Positions 33,114 to 42,490 of a stretch of DNA of 64,000 nt are shown here, in pieces. The DNA comes from Brotaphodocola faecis. Lineage in GTDB: Bacteria > Bacillota > Clostridia > Lachnospirales > Lachnospiraceae. The number at the start of each line of letters is the position of its first letter. The stretch's first letter is position 1. The notes below the pieces were generated by a model that saw only the letters and a program-made list of their open reading frames with translations, did no database searches and was not told the DNA's origin. Position numbers and translations under genes: made by a program. The stretch spans positions 1 to 64,000 of the forward strand of contig NZ_JBBMFJ010000004.1 of assembly GCF_040096075.1 (NCBI RefSeq). Reading direction: 5' to 3'.

Positions 33114-34802
33114 ATGGAAACAGTAAAATTTGAAGAGTTACAGTTAGATGACCGCATCCTGCGCGCCGTGACCGACATGGGCTTTGAGGAGGCTTCCCCG
33201 ATTCAGGCGAAGGCCATCCCGGTGGAGATGGAAGGCCATGACATCATTGGACAGGCTCAGACCGGAACCGGTAAGACCGCAGCCTTTGGTATCCCGCTTC
33301 TTCAGAAGATCGACCCGAAGAAGAAAAAACTGCAGGCCATCGCTCTTTGCCCGACCCGCGAGCTGGCTATCCAGGTGGCAGATGAGATCCGCAACCTGGC
33401 AAAATATATGCATGGCATCAAGATTCTGCCGATTTACGGCGGACAGGACATCGTGCGCCAGATCCGCGGCTTAAAGGACGGTACCCAGATCATTATCGGT
33501 ACTCCGGGCCGTGTTATGGACCATATGCGCCGCAAGACCGTGAAGTTTGATCAGGTACATACCGTTGTGCTGGATGAGGCAGATGAGATGCTGAACATGG
33601 GCTTCTTAGAGGATATGGAGACCATCTTAAGCCAGCTTCCGGAGGAGCGCCAGACCGTGATGTTTTCCGCTACCATGCCGGCAGCCATCCAGAAGATCGC
33701 GGAGAACTTCCAGAAGGATCCGCAGATCGTGAAGGTTGTAAAGAAAGAGCTGACCGTACCGAAGGTAACCCAGTATTATTATGAAGTAAAGCCGAAGACC
33801 AAGGTCGAGGTGATGTGCCGTCTGCTTGACATGTATGCGCCGAAGCTTTCCGTAGCGTTCTGCAATACCAAGAAGCAGGTAGATGAGCTGGTAACGGAGC
33901 TGCAGGGCCGCGGTTACTTTGCCGAGGGACTGCATGGTGACTTAAAGCAGGTACAGCGTGACCGTGTTATGAACAGCTTCCGTAACGGCCGCACTGAGAT
34001 TCTGGTGGCAACCGATGTGGCAGCCCGTGGTATCGACGTAGATGATGTAGAGGCAGTATTCAACTATGACATCCCGCAGGATGACGAGTACTATGTACAC
34101 CGCATCGGCCGTACCGGCCGTGCAGGCCGCGAGGGTATCGCATTTAACTTTGTCGTAGGCCGTGAGGTATACAAGCTGCGCGATATTCAGCGTTACTGCA
34201 AGACCAAGATCATTCCGCAGGCAATCCCGTCTCTGGATGACATCACCGAAATTAAGGCAGAGAAAATCCTGGATCAGGCGAAGGAAGTTCTGGCAGATAT
34301 GGATTTAAATCGCATTTCCCATATCATCGAGAAGAAGCTGTTAGAGGAGGATTACACTTCCCTGGAGCTGGCAGCAGCACTGCTTCGCATGAACATGGGC
34401 GAGGAGAACGAGGACATCATCTTCGACAACCGTCCGGCAAGATCTTTAGATGATCTGGATTCCAGACGTGACCGTGGTGACCGCGGAAATGGTCGTGGCA
34501 GAAAAGATGGCAAGGGAAGAGACGGACGAAATGGCCGCGGCAGAAAGAATCAGGATGACGCGGATATGGCCCGCCTGTTTATCAATATCGGAAAAGACCA
34601 GAAGGTAAAACCGGGTGATATCCTGGGCGCCATCGCAGGCGAGTCTGGCATTTCCGGCCGTCTGGTGGGAAGCATTGACATGTACGATAAGTACACCTTT
34701 GTAGAAGTTCCGCAGGACTGCGCAGAGGAAGTACTTGAGTGCATGAAGAATGCCCGCATCAAAGGAAAATCCATTCATATGGAACCGGCAAACGGAAGAT
34801 AA
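33114..34802 (+). CDS. DEAD-box RNA helicase (CshA/DbpA-like)
   Basis: A 562-residue ATP-dependent RNA helicase with all motifs: Q motif (FEEASPIQAKAIP), AQTGTGKT (48-55), PTRELA, GTPGR, DEAD (154-157), SAT, ARGIDV and HRIGRTGRAG. After the helicase core come an Arg/Gly/Asp-rich linker (SRRDRGDRGNGRGRKDGKGR, about 445-485) and a C-terminal DbpA-type RNA-binding domain (PF03880, ARLFINIGKDQKVKPGDILGAI). This make-up fits a ribosome-assembly or cold-adaptation helicase. The leader contains a terminator, so expression may be controlled by attenuation. Confidence 0.93.
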   Translation: METVKFEELQLDDRILRAVTDMGFEEASPIQAKAIPVEMEGHDIIGQAQTGTGKTAAFGIPLLQKIDPKKKKLQAIALCPTRELAIQVADEIRNLAKYMHGIKILPIYGGQDIVRQIRGLKDGTQIIIGTPGRVMDHMRRKTVKFDQVHTVVLDEADEMLNMGFLEDMETILSQLPEERQTVMFSATMPAAIQKIAENFQKDPQIVKVVKKELTVPKVTQYYYEVKPKTKVEVMCRLLDMYAPKLSVAFCNTKKQVDELVTELQGRGYFAEGLHGDLKQVQRDRVMNSFRNGRTEILVATDVAARGIDVDDVEAVFNYDIPQDDEYYVHRIGRTGRAGREGIAFNFVVGREVYKLRDIQRYCKTKIIPQAIPSLDDITEIKAEKILDQAKEVLADMDLNRISHIIEKKLLEEDYTSLELAAALLRMNMGEENEDIIFDNRPARSLDDLDSRRDRGDRGNGRGRKDGKGRDGRNGRGRKNQDDADMARLFINIGKDQKVKPGDILGAIAGESGISGRLVGSIDMYDKYTFVEVPQDCAEEVLECMKNARIKGKSIHMEPANGR

Positions 34803-34848
34803 GCAGGAATTTTCTGAACGGAAAACAGAATACAAAGAGAAACACGAA

Positions 34849-34876
34849 GGCGCGTATGGAAACTACGCGCCTTTTA
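34849..34876 (+). terminator. Terminator after the helicase gene
   Basis: AGGCGCGTA / TACGCGCC, 7-base loop, then TTTTAT. Confidence 0.85.
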
Positions 34877-34917
34877 TGTTACAATCAGTTATTATATATA
34901 GACAGGAGGACACGGAC

Positions 34918-35715
34918 ATGAAACAGTTTGGATTTATTGGCATGGGCAACATGGGTTACGCGATCTTAAAAGGCCTTTTAAAGACCACAGCGCCGGATCA
35001 GCTCATTTTTTCAGCGAGGAATAAAGCACATATGGAACAGGTGGCAGCAGAAACCGGAGTTTCTTACGCAGCGGACAATGAAACCTGCGCAAAGGAGAGT
35101 TCCTGCCTGGTGCTGGCGGTAAAGCCACAGCAGTTTGATACGGTCATCGGGGAAATCCGGGATGCAGTGACGGAAGACCAGATCATCATTTCCATTGCAC
35201 CGGGGATTACCATTGCGAATCTTCAGGAACGTTTTGGGAAGAAATGCCGCATTGTCCGGGCTATGCCGAATACACCGGCTCTGGTGGGAGAGGGCATGAC
35301 CGGAGTCTGCTACGACAAAACATTGTTTTCCGCAGAGGAAGAAAAGCGGATCGAGCAGCTGTTTACCTCGTTTGGCCGCATGACCGTGGTGGATGAAAAG
35401 CTGATGGACGCGGTGGTGTGTGCCAGTGGAAGTTCGCCGGCTTATGTATACATGTTCATTGAGGCACTGGCAGACAGTGCCGTAAAATATGGAATCCCGC
35501 GGGCAGATGCCTATAAGCTGGTGGCCCAGACGGTGCTTGGCAGCGCGAAGATGGTGCTGGAGACGGGAGAACATCCTGGTCTGTTAAAAGATAAGGTCTG
35601 CTCACCTGGCGGAACTACCATTGCCGGTGTGGCGGCTCTGGAGGAATATGGCATGCGCAATGCTGTGATCAAGGCAACGGATGCCTGTTACGCAAAATGT
35701 AAGGGAATCCAGTAG
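34918..35715 (+). CDS. proC: Pyrroline-5-carboxylate reductase
   Basis: A 265-residue enzyme for the last step of proline synthesis, reducing pyrroline-5-carboxylate with NAD(P)H. It has the dinucleotide-binding FIGMGNMG (5-12), VRAMPNTPALVGEGMTG, and the C-terminal family signature DKVCSPGGTTIAGVAALEE. The start at 34918 has GGAGGACACGGAC before it; the open frame extends upstream into the previous terminator and is not used. It is followed by a NUDIX gene 27 bases away. Confidence 0.95.
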   Translation: MKQFGFIGMGNMGYAILKGLLKTTAPDQLIFSARNKAHMEQVAAETGVSYAADNETCAKESSCLVLAVKPQQFDTVIGEIRDAVTEDQIIISIAPGITIANLQERFGKKCRIVRAMPNTPALVGEGMTGVCYDKTLFSAEEEKRIEQLFTSFGRMTVVDEKLMDAVVCASGSSPAYVYMFIEALADSAVKYGIPRADAYKLVAQTVLGSAKMVLETGEHPGLLKDKVCSPGGTTIAGVAALEEYGMRNAVIKATDACYAKCKGIQ

Positions 35716-35742
35716 GAAATTCAGAAAACGGAGGAATTCATC

Positions 35743-36333
35743 ATGAGTGTGGAAGAAAAACAGAATCAAAAGGCAGGCCAGCCGGAGAACAAGGCAAAAA
35801 TTGAACCGGTCATCCGCAAAGACCGTCAGCTGAAATATACCGGAAATATTTTAAAGATATATGAGGACACCGTGATCGCGAATGGACATGAGGCCCACTG
35901 GGATTACATCCATCATGACGGGGCAGCGGCTGTGGTAGCTGTGGCAGATGACGGGCAGCTTCTCATGGTGCGCCAGTACCGCAATGCCCTGGACCGGGAG
36001 ACGCTGGAGATTCCGGCTGGCAAGCTGGATGCGCCGGATGAACCGAAGATTGAGTGCGCTTACCGGGAGCTGGAGGAGGAGACCGGATACCGCTGCGAGA
36101 AGCTGGAATATCTGATGAGCTTAAATACCACCGTTGCCTTCTGCGATGAGGCCATTGACGTGTTTGTAGCCCGTAACCTGATTCCGTCCCATCAGCATCT
36201 GGATGAGGATGAGGTCATCAACGTGGAGCGCTGGAGCGTGGAGGACCTCCAGAAGCTTATTTATGCCGGCAAGATGACCGATGCCAAGACCGTAGCGGCG
36301 ATTATGGCTTACGCGGCGAAATACGGAAAGTAA
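35743..36333 (+). CDS. NUDIX hydrolase, ADP-ribose/ADP-sugar pyrophosphatase type
   Basis: A 196-residue hydrolase with a canonical NUDIX box at 93-115 (GKLDAPDEPKIECAYRELEEETG), preceded by the ADP-ribose pyrophosphatase hallmark VRQYRNALDRETLEIPAG. Such NudF-like enzymes split ADP-ribose to AMP and ribose phosphate. The N-terminal 25 residues are charged and variable. As in Bacillus, where nudF lies upstream of spoIIM and xerD, it precedes a SpoIIM-like gene and xerD. Confidence 0.92.
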   Translation: MSVEEKQNQKAGQPENKAKIEPVIRKDRQLKYTGNILKIYEDTVIANGHEAHWDYIHHDGAAAVVAVADDGQLLMVRQYRNALDRETLEIPAGKLDAPDEPKIECAYRELEEETGYRCEKLEYLMSLNTTVAFCDEAIDVFVARNLIPSHQHLDEDEVINVERWSVEDLQKLIYAGKMTDAKTVAAIMAYAAKYGK

Positions 36334-36402
36334 GGTCATCCTGAAAAATCTGAATACCGGGTTCGGGAAGGCGCATAGGATAGAAAAAACGATGGAGTTT
36401 TT

Positions 36403-36927
36403 ATGAGACTGGAACGTTCCATAACTGTCCTTGCAGCAGCAGTTCTGGCCGGATGGCTGCTTGCAGTGCTTTTGTGCAATGGCCTGTTTTACCGGGATAT
36501 CGTAAATTATGAAGTGCTTTATCAGGGGATGGCTGGCTGCTGGGCAAAGGTCTCTGAGCGGGGCCGTACCGGGCGGATCAGCCTTCTGGCATTGCGCGTT
36601 TTGCAGGCAGCAGCTGTATATGGCATAATGCGCTGCAGGATTCGGAGGGCAGGCAGTCTGTTTCTTGGTATTGCCGCAGGTTTTTGCGGAGGAGTGCTTT
36701 TAAGCCTTCTGGTGTGGAGCCGCGGTGTGTCTGGAGGGCTGTTATTTCTGGCTTGTGGTTTTCCACAGGATCTGGCCTATCTGCCCTGTTTGTTTCTGCT
36801 GCTGATTCGTGGGAGATCGGACCGGCCGGTACAGAAAGAACGCCTGTTTTGCATCACGGTCTTTTTGCTGGCGGCCGGAATCTGGATGGAGCTTTACATC
36901 AGTCCGCTGATCTTAAAATTGTTTTAA
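36403..36927 (+). CDS. SpoIIM-like integral membrane protein
   Basis: A 174-residue protein with about five hydrophobic helices. The segment GGVLLSLLVWSRGVSGGLLFLACGFPQDLAYLPCLFLLL resembles the central part of stage II sporulation protein M (DUF95), which with SpoIID and SpoIIP drives membrane migration during engulfment. Sequence similarity by eye is weak, but the gene sits between nudF-like and xerD genes, the place of spoIIM in Bacillus. Treat the name as a context-supported guess. It ends at a strong terminator. Confidence 0.55.
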   Translation: MRLERSITVLAAAVLAGWLLAVLLCNGLFYRDIVNYEVLYQGMAGCWAKVSERGRTGRISLLALRVLQAAAVYGIMRCRIRRAGSLFLGIAAGFCGGVLLSLLVWSRGVSGGLLFLACGFPQDLAYLPCLFLLLIRGRSDRPVQKERLFCITVFLLAAGIWMELYISPLILKLF

Positions 36928-36946
36928 AAAAATACAATGCAAAACT

Positions 36947-36997
36947 TACAACATGTTGAGATAGGAAGAACCACGTCTCCAACATGTTGTATTTTTT
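36947..36997 (+). terminator. Terminator with self-palindromic arms
   Basis: TACAACATGTTG (36947-36958) pairs with CAACATGTTGTA (36980-36991), followed by TTTTTT. Each arm contains the palindrome CAACATGTTG. Confidence 0.88.
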
Positions 36998-37189
36998 ATG
37001 TCAATCATGCCGGAACGGTCAAAAAAGTGGGAAATATGTGTTTGATTTTATAGGAAAATGCGGATATAATGGTATTCACATTGCCGGAATATGCAGGTTT
37101 TATGGGATTTTTGGGGTGGGAAACAGCTCTGGCCCATCACTGCGGAAGCGGCGGGAAATACCGTTTTTGGGGAGTTGGAGTTTAAGAAT

Positions 37190-38041
37190 ATGACGACAGA
37201 GATAGAGTCTTTTATCCATTATCTTGAGGATGTGAAACAGTCATCTAAAAATACTGTAGTATCTTACCAGAGAGACTTAAGGCAGCTTAAGGAGTATCTG
37301 GAGCGCCAGGGAATTGAAGAACCGGCCAAGGTAACCAGAACCTGTCTGAACTCCTACATTTCCTATCTGGAACGAAAAGGAAAGGCTACCACCACCATTT
37401 CCCGCATTCTGGCCTCGACAAAAGCATTCTTCCACTATGAACTGATGGAGGGAAACATCCGCCGGGATCCGGCTGAGCTTTTGAAAACACCGAAGATCGA
37501 GAAAAAGGTTCCGGTTATCCTTACGGTGGAAGAAGTAAACCGTTTTCTGGAGCAGCCGGAGGGAGAGGGAACCAAAGAAGTGAGGGACAAGGCTATGCTG
37601 GAACTCCTTTACGCCACGGGAATCCGGGTATCCGAGCTGATCGGACTGGAGCTTCAGGACGTGAATCTGGCGGTGGGCTTTCTTACCTGCCGGGATGGGG
37701 AGAAGGAGCGGGTGATTCCCTTTGACAAAAAGGTAAACCAGTATCTGCGGGCCTATCTGGAGAAGGCCAGACCGGAACTTTTAAAAGGAAATGAGTCCTC
37801 CTGGCTCTTTACCAACTGCAGCGGAAAGCAAATGTCTCGTCAGGGCTTCTGGAAAATTGTAAAATATTACGGAGACAAGGCCGGAATCCAGGTGGATATC
37901 ACGCCTCACACCCTGCGCCATTCCTTTGCTGCGCATCTCATCAGCAGTGGCGCGGATATTCAGGCAGTGCAGACTATGCTCGGACATGCGGATCTGGCAA
38001 CTACACTGGCTTATCAGGGCTATATCCAGAAACAGCATTAA
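37190..38041 (+). CDS. xerD: Tyrosine recombinase XerD, short C-terminus
   Basis: A 283-residue recombinase resolving chromosome dimers at dif. N-terminal SAM-like domain (IESFIHYLEDVKQSSKNTVVSYQRDLRQL) and catalytic residues Arg146 (TGIRVSEL), His240 and Arg243 (HTLRHSFA), His266 (MLGHADLATT) and Tyr275 are present. Only 8 residues (QGYIQKQH) follow the tyrosine, compared with about 19 in E. coli XerD, so the C-terminal helix that contacts the partner subunit is shortened. Start 37190 has GGAG at 37171-37174 and GTTGGAG just after; upstream in-frame codons lack a site. A terminator follows. Confidence 0.85.
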   Translation: MTTEIESFIHYLEDVKQSSKNTVVSYQRDLRQLKEYLERQGIEEPAKVTRTCLNSYISYLERKGKATTTISRILASTKAFFHYELMEGNIRRDPAELLKTPKIEKKVPVILTVEEVNRFLEQPEGEGTKEVRDKAMLELLYATGIRVSELIGLELQDVNLAVGFLTCRDGEKERVIPFDKKVNQYLRAYLEKARPELLKGNESSWLFTNCSGKQMSRQGFWKIVKYYGDKAGIQVDITPHTLRHSFAAHLISSGADIQAVQTMLGHADLATTLAYQGYIQKQH

Positions 38042-38054
38042 GTGAAATAAAACT

Positions 38055-38090
38055 TACAGGCGTCGCGGATTCGTGCGCCTGTATTCTTTT
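38055..38090 (+). terminator. Terminator after xerD
   Basis: TTACAGGCG pairs with CGCCTGTAT (one end mismatch), 13-base loop, then TCTTTT. Confidence 0.8.
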
Positions 38091-38167
38091 CCCGGGAAAA
38101 CAGTTCTCGCGACTTGGAAATTGTGATATACTGAAACAAGGTTTGTATACAAAGGAGCGGATGTGGT

Positions 38168-38911
38168 ATGGCACGGGAGGATGAAAACGAAAGAGGCAGA
38201 AAGTCGGATATGCGGGTGCGTTTCAGACCAGACGCAAAGCCGGTACGGCAAAGTAAGAGGCAGAGCGGTCGTTCCATGAGGCTTCTCATTGCCGTGGACG
38301 CGGTTTTGCTTCTGGCCATCCTGATTGCGGGAGGCATGCTGCTTTACCGGAGCCAGAACCGGGAACCGGAGCAGCATCTTTCTGAAATTCAGGCGCCGGA
38401 CTGGTATACCCAGGATTTCCTGACCGTAAATCCTTACTCCAGACCAGGAACGAAGCGGGAACGTGTGCGGGACATCGTTATCCATTATGTGGCCAATCCG
38501 GGCACGGGCGCAAAACAGAACCGGGATTATTTTGAGGGCCTGAAAGACCAGAGCGGATCAAAGACGGTATCGGCCAGCAGCCATTACATCATTGGATCTG
38601 ACGGAACGATTTTGCAGTGCATTCCGTTGGATGAAGTGGCGTATGGCAATTATCCGCGCAATGACGATACGGTATCAATCGAGTGCTGCCATCCGGATGC
38701 AGATGGACGTTTTACTGATGCCACGATCAAATCCCTGGCAAAACTGACGGGATGGCTTTGTAAAGAATTGTCCCTGAATGAGAAGCATATCATCCGCCAT
38801 CACGATGTGAGCGGAAAGAATTGTCCAAAATATTATGTAGAGCACGAAGATGCCTGGAGAGCACTGAAAAAGAAGCTGGCTGCCGGCATTAAGGAAGCAA
38901 AGGCAGAATAA
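38168..38911 (+). CDS. N-acetylmuramoyl-L-alanine amidase, membrane-anchored
   Basis: A 247-residue protein with a basic cytoplasmic head, one membrane helix (about 38-60) and an external amidase_2/PGRP-type domain. Zinc-ligand positions are visible in IVIHYVANPG (His near 99) and IIRHHDVSGKNCPKYY. Such enzymes cut the bond between N-acetylmuramic acid and the stem peptide in peptidoglycan. Its position next to topB is not informative. Two ribosome-like sites are present; GGAG precedes the ATG at 38168 by about 12 bases. Confidence 0.87.
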   Translation: MAREDENERGRKSDMRVRFRPDAKPVRQSKRQSGRSMRLLIAVDAVLLLAILIAGGMLLYRSQNREPEQHLSEIQAPDWYTQDFLTVNPYSRPGTKRERVRDIVIHYVANPGTGAKQNRDYFEGLKDQSGSKTVSASSHYIIGSDGTILQCIPLDEVAYGNYPRNDDTVSIECCHPDADGRFTDATIKSLAKLTGWLCKELSLNEKHIIRHHDVSGKNCPKYYVEHEDAWRALKKKLAAGIKEAKAE

Positions 38912-38931
38912 CAGAAAGGAATCCTGATTTT

Positions 38932-40983
38932 ATGGGAAAATCATTATACATAGCGGAGAAACCCAGTGTGGCCCAGCAGTTTGCGGACGCGCTGAAGATT
39001 TCCGCAAGACGGTCGGACGGCTACATTGAGTCCGATACCGCGGTGGTGACCTGGTGTGTCGGACATCTGGTGACCATGAGCTATCCCGAGGCATATGACC
39101 CGGCTCTGCGGCGCTGGAGCCTGCAGACGCTGCCGTTTCTGCCAAAGGAATTTAAATACCAGGTGATCGATGGCGTCTCAAAGCAGTTTGCCATTGTGAG
39201 CCGCCTGTTAAACCGGCCGGATGTGGATACCATCTATATCTGCACCGACTCCGGACGGGAGGGAGAGTACATCTACCGCCTGGTGGACCAGATGGCCGGA
39301 GTGAAGGGAAAAACCAGAAAACGTGTCTGGATCGATTCCCAGACGGAGGAGGAGATCCTGCGCGGTATCCGGGAAGCAAAGGACTGGAGCGAGTACGATA
39401 ATCTGGCGGCCTCCGCCTATCTTCGGGCGAAAGAAGATTATCTGATGGGCATTAACTTTTCCCGTCTGCTGACTTTAAAGTATGGTCCCACGATCTCAGC
39501 CTTTTTAAAAGCGGACCGCACGGTGCTTTCCGTGGGCCGTGTCATGACCTGCGTGCTGGGCATGGTGGTACGCCGGGAACGGGAAATCCGCAATTTCGTG
39601 AAGACACCATTCTACCGGGTGATCGGTACCTTTTTATCCCAGGATATGAAGTTTGACGCGGAATGGAGAAGCGTGGATGGTTCCTGCTGTTTCCAGTCTC
39701 CGAAGTTATATAAGGAAAATGGTTTTAAGAAGCGGGAGGATGCGGAAGCACTCATTGCCCGGCTGAAGGAAACAGACCCGCTGGCGGGTGCCTTAAGCAA
39801 AGTGGAGCGCAAGAAAGAAACGAAAAATCCGCCGCTGCTTTATAACCTGGCGGAGCTTCAGAATGACTGCTCCAAAATGTTCAAGATCAGCCCGGATGAG
39901 ACTTTGAAGGTCGTGCAGGAACTGTACGAGAAAAAACTGGTGACCTACCCGCGTACCGATGCCCGCGTTCTGTCTACCGCAGTGGCGAAAGAAATTACCA
40001 AGAATATCGGTGGCCTGCGCAACTTTGAGCCGATGCGCGGTTTTGCCCAGGAAGTTCTGGATCAGGGTTCCTATCAGGGGCTTGCGAAGACCCGGTATGT
40101 CAATGATAAGCAGATCACCGACCATTATGCTATTGTGCCGACCGGTCAGGGATTTGGTGCCATGCGCAGCCTTTCTCCGCTGTGCATGAAAATCTACGAG
40201 GTGATCGCCAGAAGATTCTTAAGCATCTTTTATCCGGCGGCCATTTACCAGAAGTATGCGTTGGAATTAACCTGCGGACAGGAGCATTTCTTTACCAGCT
40301 TCCGCGTGCTTACCGAGCCGGGCTACTTAAAGGTGGCAGAGGTGCCGAAGCGTAAAAAAGCGGATGATGCCGCAGCTTCCGGCAGTCAGGCACCGGATGG
40401 AGAGAGCGATGACAGGGACGAATCGGAAACCAACAAAAAAGATCTGGAGAATCCGGCGTTCATTGCCATGCTGGCTTCCCTGAAAAAGGGCATGCAGCTT
40501 CCGGTGGACGGCTTTGCCATCAAGGAAGGGGAGACCTCTCCTCCAAAGCGTTATTCTTCCGGTTCCATGATCCTGGCTATGGAGAACGCGGGACAGCTCA
40601 TTGAAGATGAAGAACTCCGCGCCCAGATCAAGGGCAGCGGCATCGGCACCAGCGCGACCCGCGCGGAAATTCTGAAAAAGCTGGTCAATATCAAATATCT
40701 GGCATTAAACGGCAAGACTCAGATCATCACACCGACGCTTCTGGGAGAGCTGGTCTTTGATGTGGTGGGCGCGTCCATCCGCCAGCTTCTGAACCCGGAA
40801 CTGACGGCAAGCTGGGAGAAGGGCCTTACCTATGTGGCGGAAGGCTCCATCACCCAGGATGAATATATGGAAAAGCTGGAACGCTTTGTGGCAGGACGGA
40901 CTTATGGGGTTCTGCGCCTGAATAATCAGTATCAGCTTAGGGAATATTTTGAGGCAGCCGGGCAGAACTACTCGAAAAAGTAA
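38932..40983 (+). CDS. topB: DNA topoisomerase III
   Basis: A 683-residue type IA topoisomerase that decatenates single-stranded linked DNA. TOPRIM domain at the N-terminus (MGKSLYIAEKPSVAQQFADAL, DSGREGEYIYR), active-site tyrosine in LVTYPRTDARV (Tyr339), and GIGTSATRAEILKKL near the end. A charged insertion (about 478-505, with GSQAPDGESDDRDESE) interrupts the late core. There are no C-terminal zinc ribbons. Ribosome site AAAGGA; 20 bases after the amidase gene. Confidence 0.93.
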   Translation: MGKSLYIAEKPSVAQQFADALKISARRSDGYIESDTAVVTWCVGHLVTMSYPEAYDPALRRWSLQTLPFLPKEFKYQVIDGVSKQFAIVSRLLNRPDVDTIYICTDSGREGEYIYRLVDQMAGVKGKTRKRVWIDSQTEEEILRGIREAKDWSEYDNLAASAYLRAKEDYLMGINFSRLLTLKYGPTISAFLKADRTVLSVGRVMTCVLGMVVRREREIRNFVKTPFYRVIGTFLSQDMKFDAEWRSVDGSCCFQSPKLYKENGFKKREDAEALIARLKETDPLAGALSKVERKKETKNPPLLYNLAELQNDCSKMFKISPDETLKVVQELYEKKLVTYPRTDARVLSTAVAKEITKNIGGLRNFEPMRGFAQEVLDQGSYQGLAKTRYVNDKQITDHYAIVPTGQGFGAMRSLSPLCMKIYEVIARRFLSIFYPAAIYQKYALELTCGQEHFFTSFRVLTEPGYLKVAEVPKRKKADDAAASGSQAPDGESDDRDESETNKKDLENPAFIAMLASLKKGMQLPVDGFAIKEGETSPPKRYSSGSMILAMENAGQLIEDEELRAQIKGSGIGTSATRAEILKKLVNIKYLALNGKTQIITPTLLGELVFDVVGASIRQLLNPELTASWEKGLTYVAEGSITQDEYMEKLERFVAGRTYGVLRLNNQYQLREYFEAAGQNYSKK

Positions 40984-41084
40984 GACGCCCTGGTCTGAAA
41001 AAGAATCATACAGAACAGAAAATCTCCTGCAGTTTTCAAAGGCAGCTGAGTATATATCTTTAAGAAAGAAAAGAGGATATGATC

Positions 41085-41756
41085 ATGAAAAAAGAAGAAA
41101 TGAAAATCAGTGACCTGTACAGCCTGGAGAACACCATGGCGAAAGAACTGTTAGAGCAGTTTACCTATCCGTGGGAGGCTCTGGCACACATCGGTGATTT
41201 TGTAGAGCGTCTGGGCGAGACTCTTCCGAAGGACGAGTACGCAAACCCGGCAGAGGGCATCTGGATCCACAAATCCGCCCATATCGCACCGACCGCAGGC
41301 ATTATCGCACCGGTGATCATCGGACCGGAGGCAGAAGTGCGTCACTGCGCATTCATCCGCGGAAAAGTTATTGTTGGCAAGGGTGCTGTGGTAGGCAACT
41401 CCACCGAGTTAAAGAATGTCATCCTGTTTGATGGCGTTCAGGTACCGCACTACAACTATGTGGGCGACTCCATTCTGGGCTACAAGGCACACATGGGCGC
41501 AGGCTCCATCACCTCCAACGTCCGCTCCGATAAGGCGCTGGTGAAAGTACACGCAGAAGATGGCGACATCGAAACCGGCTTAAAGAAATTTGGCGCCATG
41601 ATCGGTGACTGCGTAGAAGTAGGCTGCGGATCTGTATTAAATCCGGGAACTGTTATCGGTAAGAATAGCAGCGTCTACCCGCTCTCCAGCGTCCGCACCG
41701 CAGTAGATGCAGATTCTATTTACAAACAGCAGGGAGAGGTTGCGAAGAGACAGTAA
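41085..41756 (+). CDS. Left-handed beta-helix acyltransferase-like protein
   Basis: A 223-residue protein made mostly of hexapeptide repeats (IHKSAHIAPTAGIIAPVIIGPEAEVRHCAFIRGKVIVGKGAVVG...), like the C-terminal half of GlmU-type UDP-N-acetylglucosamine pyrophosphorylases. It lacks a pyrophosphorylase domain, so it is probably an acetyltransferase or binding protein of unknown substrate. The N-terminal 60 residues include YPWEALAHIGDFVERLG, seen in related nucleotidyl-sugar proteins. The second ATG (41085) fits AAGAGG 8 bases upstream better than 41079. It is single-gene with a terminator shared with upp. Confidence 0.8.
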   Translation: MKKEEMKISDLYSLENTMAKELLEQFTYPWEALAHIGDFVERLGETLPKDEYANPAEGIWIHKSAHIAPTAGIIAPVIIGPEAEVRHCAFIRGKVIVGKGAVVGNSTELKNVILFDGVQVPHYNYVGDSILGYKAHMGAGSITSNVRSDKALVKVHAEDGDIETGLKKFGAMIGDCVEVGCGSVLNPGTVIGKNSSVYPLSSVRTAVDADSIYKQQGEVAKRQ

Positions 41757-41780
41757 ATAACAATATTGGAAAGCAACGGA

Positions 41781-41820
41781 AATGCCGGGCGGCGCCAAAT
41801 GGCGCCTTCCGGCATTTTCT
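41781..41820. terminator. Bidirectional terminator (beta-helix gene / upp)
   Basis: AATGCCGG + GGCGCC pair with GGCGCC + CCGGCATT across a 2-base internal loop, with A- and T-rich flanks. Confidence 0.9.
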
Positions 41821-41837
41821 GTACACAAATTAAATTT

Positions 41838-42467
41838 TTATTTGGTTCCAAAGATCCGGTCGCCGGCATCTCCCAGTCCTGGGCAGATGTAGGCGTTTTC
41901 ATTTAGGCAGCGATCCAGATGTCCTACATAAATCTGGATATCCGGGTGTGCTTCATGCAGGCGTTTCAGTCCTTCCGGCGCTGCAATGATGGCCATGAAC
42001 TTGATGTTTTTTCCGCCGTGCTGCTTGATGAAATCTACCGCAGCCACTGCGGATCCGCCGGTGGCCAGCATCGGGTCGGTGACTACGATGGTTCGCTGGT
42101 CAATTGGAGTTGGGAGTTTACAGTAGTATTCGTGCGGCTCATGGGTCTCTTCATCGCGGTACAGGCCGATATGTCCGACTTTTGCGCTTGGTACCAGAGC
42201 CAGGATACCGTTTACCATGCCGAGTCCGGCACGCAGGATTGGGACAACGGCCAGCTTCTTTCCGGCAATCATCGGGGTCATGCAGGTTTCAATCGGAGTT
42301 TCGATTTCCACTTCCTCGGTTGGAAGGTCGCGCAGGGCCTCATAGCCCATAAGCATGGCAATCTCCTCAATCAGGGAACGGAACTCGTTGGTTCCGGTGT
42401 TCTTATTCCGAAGAATGGAAATTTTGTGCTGGATCAGCGGGTGGTCAAAAATGGTTACGTTTTCCAT
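41838..42467 (-). CDS. upp: Uracil phosphoribosyltransferase
   Basis: A 209-residue salvage enzyme turning uracil and PRPP into UMP. Family features are VTIFDHPLIQHKISILRNKNT at the start, RAGLGM, the PRPP loop VVTDPMLATGGSA and the uracil-binding YICPGLGDAGDRIFGT end. It is on the minus strand, 23 bases after a lipoprotein gene with which it is probably co-transcribed. The start codon has a weak GAGGATTTTACC leader. Confidence 0.95.
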   Translation of the reverse strand: MENVTIFDHPLIQHKISILRNKNTGTNEFRSLIEEIAMLMGYEALRDLPTEEVEIETPIETCMTPMIAGKKLAVVPILRAGLGMVNGILALVPSAKVGHIGLYRDEETHEPHEYYCKLPTPIDQRTIVVTDPMLATGGSAVAAVDFIKQHGGKNIKFMAIIAAPEGLKRLHEAHPDIQIYVGHLDRCLNENAYICPGLGDAGDRIFGTK

Positions 42468-42490
42468 AAGGTAAAATCCTCGTCTTTCTT

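Noticed and set aside
39152..39379. Minus-strand frame inside topB
   Set aside because: Wholly inside topB with no independent signals.
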